A stretch of DNA of 34,512 bases from Thermoanaerobaculaceae bacterium (GTDB lineage Bacteria; Acidobacteriota; Thermoanaerobaculia; Thermoanaerobaculales; Thermoanaerobaculaceae): NCBI GenBank assembly GCA_013388425.1, contig JACADV010000037.1, forward strand, positions 1-34,512. Direction: 5' to 3'. Each line of letters opens with the position of its first letter. Positions within the stretch are counted from its first letter, which is position 1. Made by a program: the position numbers and the translations under genes. The notes beneath the pieces were generated by a model. It was not told the origin of the DNA, did not search any database, and saw only the letters and a list, made by a program, of their open reading frames with translations. This document shows, piece by piece, positions 15,593 to 23,822 of this stretch.

Positions 15593-16573
15593 TCACCGCA
15601 TCACCTCGTAGATCCCGTCCTCCGCCATGTAGACGGTGTCGATATACCGGATAGAGCGGGACGCCAGGGTCATCACCACCGAGGAGAGCCGCAGCCCCCC
15701 ACCGAAGAAGCGCACGCCCGCCAGGAGGTCGCCAGCGGTCACGCCCGTGGCCACGAACACCAGGTCCTTCCCCGACGCCAGCTCCTCGGTGGTGTACACG
15801 TGGGCTGGATCGGCGATTCCCACCTCCTCCAGGCGCTCCCGGTGCCAGTCTTCCAGCACCACCAACCGCCCCTGCATCTCGCCGTTGAGACAGCGCAGGG
15901 CCGCCGCCGTCAAGACCCCCTCCGGCGCCCCGCCGATCCCCATCACCGCGTGCACGCCGGTACCGCGAATAGCGGCGGCGAGCCCCGCCGAGAGGTCCCC
16001 GTCGCCGATCAACTTGATGCGCGCGCCGGCGGCCCGGATGTCGGCGATGAGTTTCTCGTGGCGGGGCCGGTCCAGCACCACCACCGTGAGATCGGCAATG
16101 TTGCGATCGAACGCCTTGGCGATGCGCCCCAGGTTGTCCTTCACCGGGGCGTCAATGTCGATGCAACCCCGCGCCGTCGGGCCCACCACGATCTTCTCCA
16201 TGTAGATGTCCGGGGCTCGCAACAGCCCCCCCTTGTTCGACGCCGCCAGCACGGCAATGGCGTTGTTAGCGCCGGTGGCGCAGAGGTTGGTGCCCTCCAG
16301 GGGGTCCACGGCAATGTCCACTTCGGGATAGCCGAGGGAGCCGTCCTTGTCCAGCCCGACCTTTTCTCCGGTGTAGAGCAACGGCGCCTTGTCCCGCTCC
16401 CCCTCGCCGATGACGATCGTGCCGTTGATCTCCAGCAAATCCATCTCGGTGCGCATCGCCTCCACGGCGAGCTGGTCGGAGGCGCGGCGATCGCCCCGAC
16501 CCATGGTCCGGGCTGCCGCAATGGCCGCTTTTTCCGTGACGCGTAAGAAGCTCGACCCAAGATCGATGTCCAT
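15593..16573 (-). CDS. glpX: Class II fructose-1,6-bisphosphatase
   Basis: A cytosolic GlpX-type phosphatase of gluconeogenesis (fructose 1,6-bisphosphate to fructose 6-phosphate), 326 residues, normal for the family. The metal-dependent lithium-sensitive phosphatase motifs are present: IGEGERD (55-61) and VDPLEGTN (89-96, with Asp90 and Glu93). [18 protein letters not shown] lies in the C-terminal half, and the end [14 protein letters not shown] is conserved. Some cyanobacterial relatives also act on sedoheptulose bisphosphate; nothing here decides that. The ATG at 16573 follows GGGAGG. It lies 29 bp after the VWFA-related gene and 4 bp before the secreted unknown, so it is probably co-transcribed with both. 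Confidence 0.96.
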   Translation of the reverse strand: MDIDLGSSFLRVTEKAAIAAARTMGRGDRRASDQLAVEAMRTEMDLLEINGTIVIGEGERDKAPLLYTGEKVGLDKDGSLGYPEVDIAVDPLEGTNLCATGANNAIAVLAASNKGGLLRAPDIYMEKIVVGPTARGCIDIDAPVKDNLGRIAKAFDRNIADLTVVVLDRPRHEKLIADIRAAGARIKLIGDGDLSAGLAAAIRGTGVHAVMGIGGAPEGVLTAAALRCLNGEMQGRLVVLEDWHRERLEEVGIADPAHVYTTEELASGKDLVFVATGVTAGDLLAGVRFFGGGLRLSSVVMTLASRSIRYIDTVYMAEDGIYEVMR

Positions 16574-16602
16574 GGCAACCTCCCGGCGCCGCTGCGCCCG
16601 CT

Positions 16603-18327
16603 TCAGCTCGCTTCTGGATGCACCGCCCTCTTGATCGTGGCGTAACCAGCCTGATTGGTGAGCTGGTCCCTCAAGCCCACGGAAATCCGATACACCCCCG
16701 GCTCCAGCAGCAGCGAGGCCGTGAAGGTGAACTGCTTGGTTGCGGCCGTCTCGTACTCCGCCTGGGGAACCCTCACCGTATGCTCCACGCGCTGCAGGTC
16801 CGACTGCTTCCCCTCGGCATCGCGGGCAGCATAGTAGAGCATCACGTACCCGACCAGCTGATCGCCGTCCGGGATCAGCGCCACCTTGGCGATGGGCACC
16901 CGCACCTCCACGGGGAGTGTCCAGCGCCCGTTGGCGGCCGGAGCCGGTTCGCCAGCGGACACTTCCACCCCCAGTGGGTTGTCATCCAGGTCGAAGACGA
17001 GACCGGACACCACCCGGTCGCCCACCTGGGTGGGGAGGGTCTTTTCGATGAACGTGCGGCGGAAGTTCACCGTGTACTCGGGGTGCCCCTTGACCTTCAC
17101 CTCGATGCGGTGGGCCCGGTCCTTGCCCGAGGGTTCGAGCCGGTAGCCGAGCCAGTAGTAGTTCTCGAACATCTGGGCGATGCGCTCCAGGCCCGGCTTC
17201 ACGTCGTTGGTGTTGACGATGGCCATCCCCCCGGTCTGCTCCGCCATGTACAGGAGGGAATCCTGGAGGTTGCTGCGCAGCGCAGCCGCCGCCATGGTGG
17301 AGCGGGCCGTGCGGTTTTCCGCCTCGATGCCCAGTTCCGACTCTAACCCCCGGGCATCGATGGTGTAGAAGGAGATGCCGGCGGCGGAGGCACTCGTCAC
17401 GAGACTGCGGAACAGCGGGGTGGCATCGAACTCCATTGCCTGCGTCATGAGGGAAACGTCGCGCCACTGATCCTGGATGGCGTAGTAGAGCTCGAGCCCC
17501 GGGCTCATGGGCAGGCCGTCGGAGACGTACATGATTACTTTCTTGCCCGGCAGACCGGCCATCATGCCAATGAACTCCTGCAGCGCCCCCACGGTGAACA
17601 CGAGATCGCTGCGCTGCTCCCGGGCGAAGCTGCGCACCTCTCCAAGGATGCGGTCGAACGCGCCACTGCTCCCGCCGGAAGCCTGCTGGGCCGCGTCCTT
17701 GATGGCGTCCTCGATGCGCCGCCGCTCACTGTCCACACTGGTCCGCCCCCCGGTGTAACGACGCAGCGGCCGCAGCGCATCCAGCAGCAACTGGGTGTTG
17801 GAGGTGAACGGCTGCAGCACCTTGAGGCTGCGCTGGTAGGCCACCACCATGGCCTGATCGGGAGGCAGCAGGTGGCTTTGAATCCACTCCTCCAACCGGT
17901 TCAGCACCCGGTTGCGGTTGAACGGCTGGATGTTCTCGTTATCCACGTAGATGGCAACGAACTTTGGCTCTCGCCGGTACTCCAGGGGCGGAGCGAGGGT
18001 CACCCCCTCCTCGCTCCCCGTCGTCGCTGCCGGTTGGCGAGTCCCTCCCGCAGGGGTCAAGGAGATAAAGGCAAAGTTGGTGATCTCCTGCAGCTTCCCG
18101 TCCTGGTACAGCTCGAAATCGCTCGCCCCGAGCCCGCGCACCACCTCTCCCTTGTCCATCACCGACACGTCCACATTGACGATGGTCACCTGCGAGGTGT
18201 CGATAAACTGGAGCCCCCCGACCTGCTGCTCGGGGGGCTTGGCGGCTGCCGGCTTCTCCTGACCGTACGATCCAACCGCTGCCAGAAGACCCACCCCCAG
18301 CAACGCGGCTACCCGTAGTGCCTGCAC
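16603..18327 (-). CDS. Secreted VWFA-related domain protein (Acidobacteria type), copy 1
   Basis: A 574-residue protein with a signal peptide (about 1-22, cut near SYGQ). A beta-rich segment follows ([19 protein letters not shown]...[15 protein letters not shown]), then a VWA-like Rossmann domain from about 130 ([12 protein letters not shown]...) through [12 protein letters not shown] and [10 protein letters not shown]. The C-terminal beta domain has the YWLGYRL and TVNFRRTF segments. This order matches the VWFA-related family described from Acidobacteria (TIGR03436-like). The metal-ion site DxSxS is replaced by DNENIQ, so metal-dependent adhesion is doubtful. The GTG start at 18327 follows GGGAGG. 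It lies 44 bp after the second copy and appears to be a diverged tandem duplicate of it. The function is unknown; export and extracellular protein contacts are inferred. Confidence 0.85.
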   Translation of the reverse strand: MQALRVAALLGVGLLAAVGSYGQEKPAAAKPPEQQVGGLQFIDTSQVTIVNVDVSVMDKGEVVRGLGASDFELYQDGKLQEITNFAFISLTPAGGTRQPAATTGSEEGVTLAPPLEYRREPKFVAIYVDNENIQPFNRNRVLNRLEEWIQSHLLPPDQAMVVAYQRSLKVLQPFTSNTQLLLDALRPLRRYTGGRTSVDSERRRIEDAIKDAAQQASGGSSGAFDRILGEVRSFAREQRSDLVFTVGALQEFIGMMAGLPGKKVIMYVSDGLPMSPGLELYYAIQDQWRDVSLMTQAMEFDATPLFRSLVTSASAAGISFYTIDARGLESELGIEAENRTARSTMAAAALRSNLQDSLLYMAEQTGGMAIVNTNDVKPGLERIAQMFENYYWLGYRLEPSGKDRAHRIEVKVKGHPEYTVNFRRTFIEKTLPTQVGDRVVSGLVFDLDDNPLGVEVSAGEPAPAANGRWTLPVEVRVPIAKVALIPDGDQLVGYVMLYYAARDAEGKQSDLQRVEHTVRVPQAEYETAATKQFTFTASLLLEPGVYRISVGLRDQLTNQAGYATIKRAVHPEAS

Positions 18328-18371
18328 ACGATCCTCCCAAGCAGCAGTCTAGCAAAGCGGCGCTGCCGCGC

Positions 18372-19997
18372 TCAGTAGTCCAGGTTGGCCACCACCGTGG
18401 AGGTGGTTTGCGCCAGCGTGTCGTTGACCGCTACCCGCAGAGAAGTGGGGCCCCCATCCAGTTCCAGGGTGAACTTGAAGGCAAAATAGCCGCGCTTGCG
18501 AGCCTCTGGCAGCTTCTCGGCGCTCACTTCGATGGGCAGGGTGCGTTGCGCCAGCTCCGATTGATCGCCCCGCGGATCCACGCCCACGATCACCACCTGG
18601 ACCTGTCCCCAGTACCCGTTCCCCCGGGGGATGAGCGTCAGTTCCGCGTAGGGGATGCGCAGCTCGGCTTCGGTCCGATAGATCCGCATGCCGCGGGCGC
18701 CGAGACTGAGCCGCGAGGTGGGCTTGGAGAGCACCAGCTCGATCCCCAGCGGGTTTTCCGCAAAACCGGTGAGGAGCGCAGCGCGGGAGCGCTCGGCGTC
18801 ACGCACCTCGAAGGGACGGTCGATGTACCGCTGCCGGTGCGTGAGCTGCCAGTCGGGGTGGTCCTTCACCTCCACCTTGATGGTGTACTCCTTGCCGTCG
18901 CCATAGTGATCGGGCTGGTAGGCCAGCGAGTAGTAGGAGGAGGTCACCCGCTCCACATCCGCCAGCGCCACGCCGCCATCCACGGTGAAGATTGCGTCAC
19001 CGCCGGTGAGTTTGGCCGCCTGGATGAGCGAATCCTTGCGGTCAGCCTCGCGCCAGAAGCGAATGTTGGCCACGTCGTTGAACTCGGGGGCGCGGGAGGC
19101 GGCCGCCACGGCATCCAGCGACTGGTTCCCGGAAGGGTCGAGGGTGTAGAGCGTGAACTCCAGCTCGCTGGCGAGCAGCGCTGCCCGTCCGTACAGGCCT
19201 GCGTTGCGGTATTCGGGTGGCTTGTCCAGCCAGAAATCCCACTCCCGGTACATGGGTACGTTCTCGGCCCGGGGGAAGCCCGGCGAGATGAGCACCACGA
19301 TCTTGCGCCCCTTGACGCCGGCAAAGCGCTGCACCGTGGCGGTGAAGGCGCTCTCCACCCGGCTCACCATCCGCCGCATCTCCTCCCAGTACTCGGCGTT
19401 CTGCGTCTGGCGGTACTGGTAGGTGCTCCACACCTCCCGGCTGGGCAGATCGCTCACGTTGTAGGACGAGAGCGTGATCTGCCGCTGCAACCCCGTGGCC
19501 GCGAGGCGATCCACCTCCTTGAGCGCCGCCAGGAGCTTGCTCCCCGAGGCCGTGGGTTCGGTGTGCACACGCAACGCCCCGTCGAAGCTCACCACCGCCA
19601 CCGTCTGCCCCGGCGGCAGGCCCCCCGCCACCTGTTCGCGCATCCGCTCCAGCACCCGCCGCTTGTCCGGCTCCGCCAGCAGGTACAGGTCGAAGAACAG
19701 CACCGTGGTGCGGGGTGCCGGCTCGCCCAGCAAACGCTCGTCCGGCGCGCTGCGGACGACACCGCCCTCCACGGCGAGAAAGTTGGTGATGACCTGCTCC
19801 TGCCCGTTTTCCAGGAGCCTGAACTGCTCCCGCCCGAGACCAGCCACGGGGACGCCGTTGCTATCCCGCACCTGCACGTCGACCGTAATGTTGTTGACCT
19901 GGACCTCGCTCACGAAGGTGGGTGGCTGTTGGTTCTCCTGCGCCCACGCTCCCGCTCCCACCACCCCCGCGACCAGCACTGCGATTGGAAACCTCAT
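18372..19997 (-). CDS. Secreted VWFA-related domain protein (Acidobacteria type), copy 2
   Basis: A 541-residue relative of its neighbour, with a signal peptide of about 19 residues (MRFPIAVLVAGVVGAGAWAQ). The N-terminal beta segment (NNITVDVQVRDSNGVPVAGL...FRLLENGQEQVITNF) and VWA-like domain (TVLFFDLYLL near 115, KIVVLISPGFPR, LEFTLYTLDPSG) lead to a C-terminal beta domain containing YYSLAYQPDHYGDGKEYTI. The canonical DxSxS metal site is absent (FFDLYLL). I chose the ATG at 19997 over the in-frame upstream ATG at 20057. It has GAGGGAGAGC upstream, begins a textbook signal peptide, and lies 17 nt after the start site predicted from the sigma-54 promoter. It is the first gene of a possible unit with VWFA copy 1, glpX, the secreted unknown and pepD (gaps 44, 29, 4 and 36 bp). 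Confidence 0.87.
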   Translation of the reverse strand: MRFPIAVLVAGVVGAGAWAQENQQPPTFVSEVQVNNITVDVQVRDSNGVPVAGLGREQFRLLENGQEQVITNFLAVEGGVVRSAPDERLLGEPAPRTTVLFFDLYLLAEPDKRRVLERMREQVAGGLPPGQTVAVVSFDGALRVHTEPTASGSKLLAALKEVDRLAATGLQRQITLSSYNVSDLPSREVWSTYQYRQTQNAEYWEEMRRMVSRVESAFTATVQRFAGVKGRKIVVLISPGFPRAENVPMYREWDFWLDKPPEYRNAGLYGRAALLASELEFTLYTLDPSGNQSLDAVAAASRAPEFNDVANIRFWREADRKDSLIQAAKLTGGDAIFTVDGGVALADVERVTSSYYSLAYQPDHYGDGKEYTIKVEVKDHPDWQLTHRQRYIDRPFEVRDAERSRAALLTGFAENPLGIELVLSKPTSRLSLGARGMRIYRTEAELRIPYAELTLIPRGNGYWGQVQVVIVGVDPRGDQSELAQRTLPIEVSAEKLPEARKRGYFAFKFTLELDGGPTSLRVAVNDTLAQTTSTVVANLDY

Positions 19998-20024
19998 GCT
20001 GCTCTCCCTCCCCGCCTGCGATGG

Positions 20025-20041
20025 AGCAATTGCCGTGCCAA
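20025..20041 (-). promoter_or_regulatory. Sigma-54 (RpoN) promoter of the VWFA operon
   Basis: The minus strand reads TTGGCACGGCAATTGCT, agreeing at every defined position with the sigma-54 consensus YTGGCACGRNNNTTGCW. The GG (-24) and GC (-12) doublets are separated by exactly 10 nt. Transcription would start near 20014, leaving a 17-nt leader that holds the Shine-Dalgarno of the VWFA gene at 19997. By chance, about 0.002 such matches would be expected in 34.5 kb on both strands at equal base frequencies. Confidence 0.85.
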
Positions 20042-20106
20042 TCCTCCACCCGGACATGTCGGATAGACGACTTCCGCCCCGACCCCGACGGCTGGCCGCC
20101 GCTCCC

Positions 20107-20136
20107 TTGTCACGTGCCTGTCGGGGCGACTATCGT
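20107..20136 (+). promoter_or_regulatory. Putative sigma-70 promoter of the epimerase-glycosyltransferase genes
   Basis: TTGTCA (20107-20112, 5 of 6), an 18-bp spacer, and TATCGT (20131-20136, 4 of 6) precede the epimerase gene by about 130 bp. The spacer equals that of the strong rpsA promoter. The leader would be about 120 nt and would include the inverted repeat at 20205-20224. Confidence 0.45.
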
Positions 20137-20204
20137 AGCCGCGTGCGACGGCAAAGGAAACCCCACCCGGGTTCCCCTCCCCACCCGGGCCGCACCCACC
20201 TCCC

Positions 20205-20224
20205 CTGTCCTGCCGAGAGGACAG
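20205..20224. promoter_or_regulatory. 7-bp perfect inverted repeat, candidate regulator site
   Basis: CTGTCCT-N6-AGGACAG is a perfect 7-bp inverted repeat in the divergent gap between the VWFA and epimerase genes. It lies about 190-210 bp upstream of the predicted sigma-54 start, and 41 bp before the epimerase start codon. Two direct CACCCGGG copies (20164-20171 and 20182-20189) lie between it and the sigma-54 site. Either could bind an enhancer-binding activator; alternatively the inverted repeat could fold in the epimerase leader. Confidence 0.35.
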
Positions 20225-20264
20225 CACCACCGGGGCGGAGGGCGGGCGCACCAGGAGCGTGACG

Positions 20265-21287
20265 GTGCGGGTCGTGATCACCGGCGGCGCTGGTTTCATC
20301 GGCAGCAACCTAGCGCACCGCTGCCTGTCGCGAGGGGACCGGGTGACAATTTTGGACAACTTCTCCCGGGCCGGCAGCGAGGCCAACGTGGCGTGGCTCG
20401 AGGAGCAGCACGGCAAGGGATCGTTCCGACTCGTGCGCGCCAGCGTGCTGAACCGCCGGGCGGTGGCCAGTGCGGTAGAGGGGGCGGAGCTCGTGGTCCA
20501 CCTGGCCGGGCAGGTGGCGGTGACCTCGTCCCTGGCGGATCCGCTCGGAGACTTTCGCGACAACGCCTTTGGCACCCTGGCGCTCTTGGAGGCGGCGCGC
20601 CGCAGTGGCCGCGACCCCATCTTCATCTACGCCAGCACGAACAAGGTGTACGGTAACCTGGAAGGGCTGCCCATCCACGAGGAGGAGACCCGGTACACGC
20701 TCCCCAGCCGGCCCTTTGGCATCGACGAGCGCCAACCCCTCGACCTGGCGTCCCCCTACGCCTGCTCAAAAGGGTGCGGCGACCAGTACACCCTGGACTG
20801 GGCCAGAAGCTACGGGATGCGAACCGTGGTGTTGCGGCAGAGCTGCGTCTACGGGCCGCGCCAGTTCGGCGTGGAGGATCAGGGGTGGCTGGCCTGGTTC
20901 ATGATCGCCTCCCTCACCCACCGACCCATCACCATCTACGGCACCGGCAAGCAGGTTCGGGACGTGCTCTACGTGGACGACCTCCTGGACGCCTACGACG
21001 CGGTGGTGAAGAACATCCAACTGGCCCAGGGAAAGGCGTTCAACGTGGGGGGCGGACCCGCCAACACCTTGAGCGTCTGGGTAGAGTTCGAACCCATGCT
21101 GGCCGCCCTCCTGGGACGCCGTCCCTCCCCCCGCTATGCGCCGCCCCGGAGGGGAGATCAGCGCTACTACGTGAGCGATATTCGCCGCGCGGCCGAACTA
21201 CTCGACTGGCGCCCCTCGGTCCCCCCGGCACACGGGATGGAACGGCTCTTCCGCTGGCTTGTGGACAACCGCCGCCTCTTCCGTTGA
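20265..21287 (+). CDS. NAD-dependent sugar epimerase, CDP-paratose 2-epimerase-like
   Basis: Extended short-chain dehydrogenase of 340 residues. The NAD-binding GGAGFIG (7-13) opens the protein. STNKVYG (near 124) carries the catalytic Ser/Thr, and SPYACSK has Tyr165 and Lys169 of the YxxxK pair. The segment GPRQFGVEDQGWLAWF is characteristic of the CDP-paratose/tyvelose epimerase group, which interconverts CDP-sugars for O-antigen; CDP-glucose dehydratase-type partners are not in this window, so the substrate is inferred. The start is most likely GTG 20265, which has AGGAG 7 nt upstream. The GTG at 20259 is only 1 nt from the same AGGAG. It is followed 27 bp later by a glycosyltransferase, suggesting a cell-surface sugar role. 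Confidence 0.85.
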   Translation: MRVVITGGAGFIGSNLAHRCLSRGDRVTILDNFSRAGSEANVAWLEEQHGKGSFRLVRASVLNRRAVASAVEGAELVVHLAGQVAVTSSLADPLGDFRDNAFGTLALLEAARRSGRDPIFIYASTNKVYGNLEGLPIHEEETRYTLPSRPFGIDERQPLDLASPYACSKGCGDQYTLDWARSYGMRTVVLRQSCVYGPRQFGVEDQGWLAWFMIASLTHRPITIYGTGKQVRDVLYVDDLLDAYDAVVKNIQLAQGKAFNVGGGPANTLSVWVEFEPMLAALLGRRPSPRYAPPRRGDQRYYVSDIRRAAELLDWRPSVPPAHGMERLFRWLVDNRRLFR

Positions 21288-21314
21288 CTGGCCGGCCAAC
21301 GATCTCCAAGGACC

Positions 21315-22487
21315 ATGCGGATCCTCTTGACCCTCACCTACTACGCGCCCCACGTTTCCGGCCTCACCACCCACGCCCGGCGACTGGCCGAAGGGTTGGT
21401 TGCGCGCGGGCACCGCCTCACTGTGCTGGCGGCCCGCCACCGCCGCGATTTGCCGCTGCGGGAGGAGCTGGGGGGGGTGCAGGTGGTGCGGGTCCCCGTG
21501 GCCTGGCGGGTGAGCAAGGGCAGCGTCATGCCCACCTACCTCCCCACCCTGCTCCCCCTCCTGCAAGCGGCCCAGGTGGTGGCCATCAACCTCCCCAGCG
21601 GCCCCACCGAAACGCTCCTCCTTCCCCTCCTGGCCCGCCTCCTGCCCCGTCGGCCGGTGGTTGCCACCTACCACTGCGACGTGGAGCTGCCGGGGGGTGC
21701 AGCAAGTCAGCTGCTCAACCGCGCCCTTCGTCTGGCGAACCTTTTGGGAGTAGCCCTGGTCCGGCGGGTCGTGGCCTACACCCGGGATTACGCCGAGGCC
21801 AGCCCCGTGCTTCGCCGCTTCCCCCACAAGCTCGAAGTCATCCCCCCACCGGTGGACATCCCCCATCCGGATCCCCAAGCAGTCGCGGCGCTGCGCCACC
21901 GTGTGGCGCCGAGTGGTGAGGTAATCGTCGGCCTGGCCTGCCGCCTGGCGCACGAAAAGGGGATCGACTACCTCCTCCACGCCCTGCCCTTGCTGGAAGA
22001 GCGGCTTGGCCCCGTGAAGGTGGCGTTTGCCGGACAGGAGGCGGGGGTCATCGGCGAGGACCGGTACTACCGGCAGCTCCAACCCCTCCTCGCGGGAGCC
22101 CACCAGCGTTGGGTCCCCCTGGGAGTCCTGGACCCCGTCCAGCTCGCCGCCTTCTACGCGGCGTGCCACGTCACCGTCCTGCCCTCCGTGAACAGGACCG
22201 AGAGCTTTGGCCTCGTGCAGGTGGAGAGCATGCTCTGCGGCACGCCGGTGGTAGCCACCGACCTGCCCGGCGTGCTGGTGCCGGTGCGCTCCACGGGCAT
22301 GGGGTTGATCGTTCCCCCCCGCGACCCCGTCTCCTTGGCCGCGGCCATAGCCCAGGTGGTCACCGACCGCGCCCGCTACGTCAAGCCCCGCCGCGTCGTG
22401 GCCGGGCACTTTTCCCTGGCCGAGAGCCTGTCGCGCTACGAGGCGTTGTTGTCCCGCCTGTGCTGCAGCCGCGACCGCCAGCGCTGA
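21315..22487 (+). CDS. Family 4 glycosyltransferase (GT-B fold)
   Basis: A 390-residue retaining glycosyltransferase. The N-terminal half starts MRILLTLTYYAPHVSGLTTH, with the Gly-containing loop after strand 1 and the HARRLAEGLVARGH helix. The C-terminal half has VGLACRLAHEKGIDYLLHAL and the E-x7-E donor motif in ESFGLVQVESMLCGTPVVAT. Sugar donor and acceptor are unknown; the upstream epimerase suggests a nucleotide-activated deoxysugar or hexose. The ATG has AAGGA about 5 nt upstream. No membrane helix is obvious, so it probably acts on the cytoplasmic face of the inner membrane. Confidence 0.9.
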   Translation: MRILLTLTYYAPHVSGLTTHARRLAEGLVARGHRLTVLAARHRRDLPLREELGGVQVVRVPVAWRVSKGSVMPTYLPTLLPLLQAAQVVAINLPSGPTETLLLPLLARLLPRRPVVATYHCDVELPGGAASQLLNRALRLANLLGVALVRRVVAYTRDYAEASPVLRRFPHKLEVIPPPVDIPHPDPQAVAALRHRVAPSGEVIVGLACRLAHEKGIDYLLHALPLLEERLGPVKVAFAGQEAGVIGEDRYYRQLQPLLAGAHQRWVPLGVLDPVQLAAFYAACHVTVLPSVNRTESFGLVQVESMLCGTPVVATDLPGVLVPVRSTGMGLIVPPRDPVSLAAAIAQVVTDRARYVKPRRVVAGHFSLAESLSRYEALLSRLCCSRDRQR

Positions 22488-22579
22488 GGCAGCGCCAGGC
22501 GGGCCGCCACGACGCCACCGCCCCGGGCTTCGCGTCCCGTACAATGGCCCTGGCCGTGACACGGCCGCCCGAGGTGGCG

Positions 22580-23803
22580 ATGCCGAGCCCGTTTCGATGC
22601 TCCGAACTGTGCCGCGCCATGCGACCTTCGCCCATTCGCGAGCTCTTCAAGCTCACGCAGCGACCGGGCATGATTTCCTTTGCCGGCGGGCTCCCGGACC
22701 CCGCCATTTTCCCCGTGCAGCAGTTCGCCGCCTGTGCCGAAGCCCTCGCCAGCCGCGGTACGGTGGCGCTGCAGTATGGACCCACGGAGGGGTACGGCGA
22801 GCTTGTCGCTGTGCTCCAGGAGTTGATGCGGGGGCCCCTGGGGCGGTCACCCAGCGCCGCGGAGATCCTCGTGGCCTCGGGTTCGCAGCAAGTCATGGAC
22901 CTGGCCGGGCGCGTCCTCCTGGATCGAGGCGATATTGTCGTGGTGGAAGCGCCCACCTATCCCGGCGCCCTCCACACCTTCCGCAACTGCGGGGCCGGTT
23001 TTGCCACCGTCCCCTGCGATGGCGACGGGATGCAGGTGGACCTCCTCCCCGATATCCTCCAACAGTGTCGCCGCACCACTGGCCGCCTGCCCAAGCTGAT
23101 CTACACCATCACCAACTTTTCCAACCCCTCCGGAGCCTGCCTCGCCACCGCTCGCCGCCAGCAACTTGCCGAGATTGCCGAACGCTGGGGGATCCCGGTG
23201 TTCGAGGACGACCCCTACGGCGAGTTGCGCCACAGCGGCGAGCCCCTCCCCACCATCTTTTCGCTCACGCCGTGGCCAGGGGTTCTCTACGCTTCCTCCT
23301 TCTCCAAGATCTTGGCGCCTGGGGTACGGGTAGCCTGGGTGGTGGGCGATGCCACCCTCGTCCGGGCCATGGCCATTGCCAAACAGGGGGTGGATCTGTG
23401 CACCTCCATGGTCAGCCAGGTGCTGGTGGCCGAGTACTGTCGGCGCGGCCATCTGCTCGCGCACCTGGAGGCGATCCGCGCCCACTACGCGCGCAAGTCG
23501 GCGCTCATGGCAACCGCCCTCAGGCAACACCTCCCCGCCGGTGCGGCGAGCTGGCACGAACCGCAAGGGGGGTTCTTCTTCTGGCTGGAGCTGGCGGCCA
23601 CCGACAGCCGGTCCCTGTTCCACCGTGCGGTCGAGAACGGTGTCGCCTTCCTCCCTGGCGACGCTTTCTTCCCCGAGCCGGGAGAAACCGTCGTTGGCAG
23701 CTGCGACGGTTCGCACTTTGCCCGCCTGTGTTTCACCTTTGCCTCCGGCGAGGAGATCGACGAAGGGTGCCGGCGACTGGCCCTCTCCCTGGCCAAATCG
23801 TGA
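22580..23803 (+). CDS. PLP-dependent aminotransferase, class I/II (LysN/2-aminoadipate transaminase-like)
   Basis: A fold-type I aminotransferase of 407 residues. It shows ISFAGGLPDPAIFP near the N-terminus, the YGPTEGYGEL loop, GSQQVMDLAGRVLLD, the NFSNPSG segment, EDDPYGELR with the cofactor-contacting Asp and Tyr, and SSFSKILAPGVRVAW with the PLP Lys243. A C-terminal Arg (ARLCFTFA) binds the substrate carboxylate. These signatures fit the MocR-lacking aminotransferase branch that includes 2-aminoadipate and valine-pyruvate transaminases; the substrate is not determined. I prefer ATG 22580, preceded by GAGGTGGCG. The in-frame ATG at 22544 overlaps a TACAAT -10-like box (22540-22545) that could serve this gene. 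It is convergent with priA, 19 bp apart. Confidence 0.9.
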   Translation: MPSPFRCSELCRAMRPSPIRELFKLTQRPGMISFAGGLPDPAIFPVQQFAACAEALASRGTVALQYGPTEGYGELVAVLQELMRGPLGRSPSAAEILVASGSQQVMDLAGRVLLDRGDIVVVEAPTYPGALHTFRNCGAGFATVPCDGDGMQVDLLPDILQQCRRTTGRLPKLIYTITNFSNPSGACLATARRQQLAEIAERWGIPVFEDDPYGELRHSGEPLPTIFSLTPWPGVLYASSFSKILAPGVRVAWVVGDATLVRAMAIAKQGVDLCTSMVSQVLVAEYCRRGHLLAHLEAIRAHYARKSALMATALRQHLPAGAASWHEPQGGFFFWLELAATDSRSLFHRAVENGVAFLPGDAFFPEPGETVVGSCDGSHFARLCFTFASGEEIDEGCRRLALSLAKS

Positions 23804-23822
23804 GCAGCAGCGCCTGCCGCTG

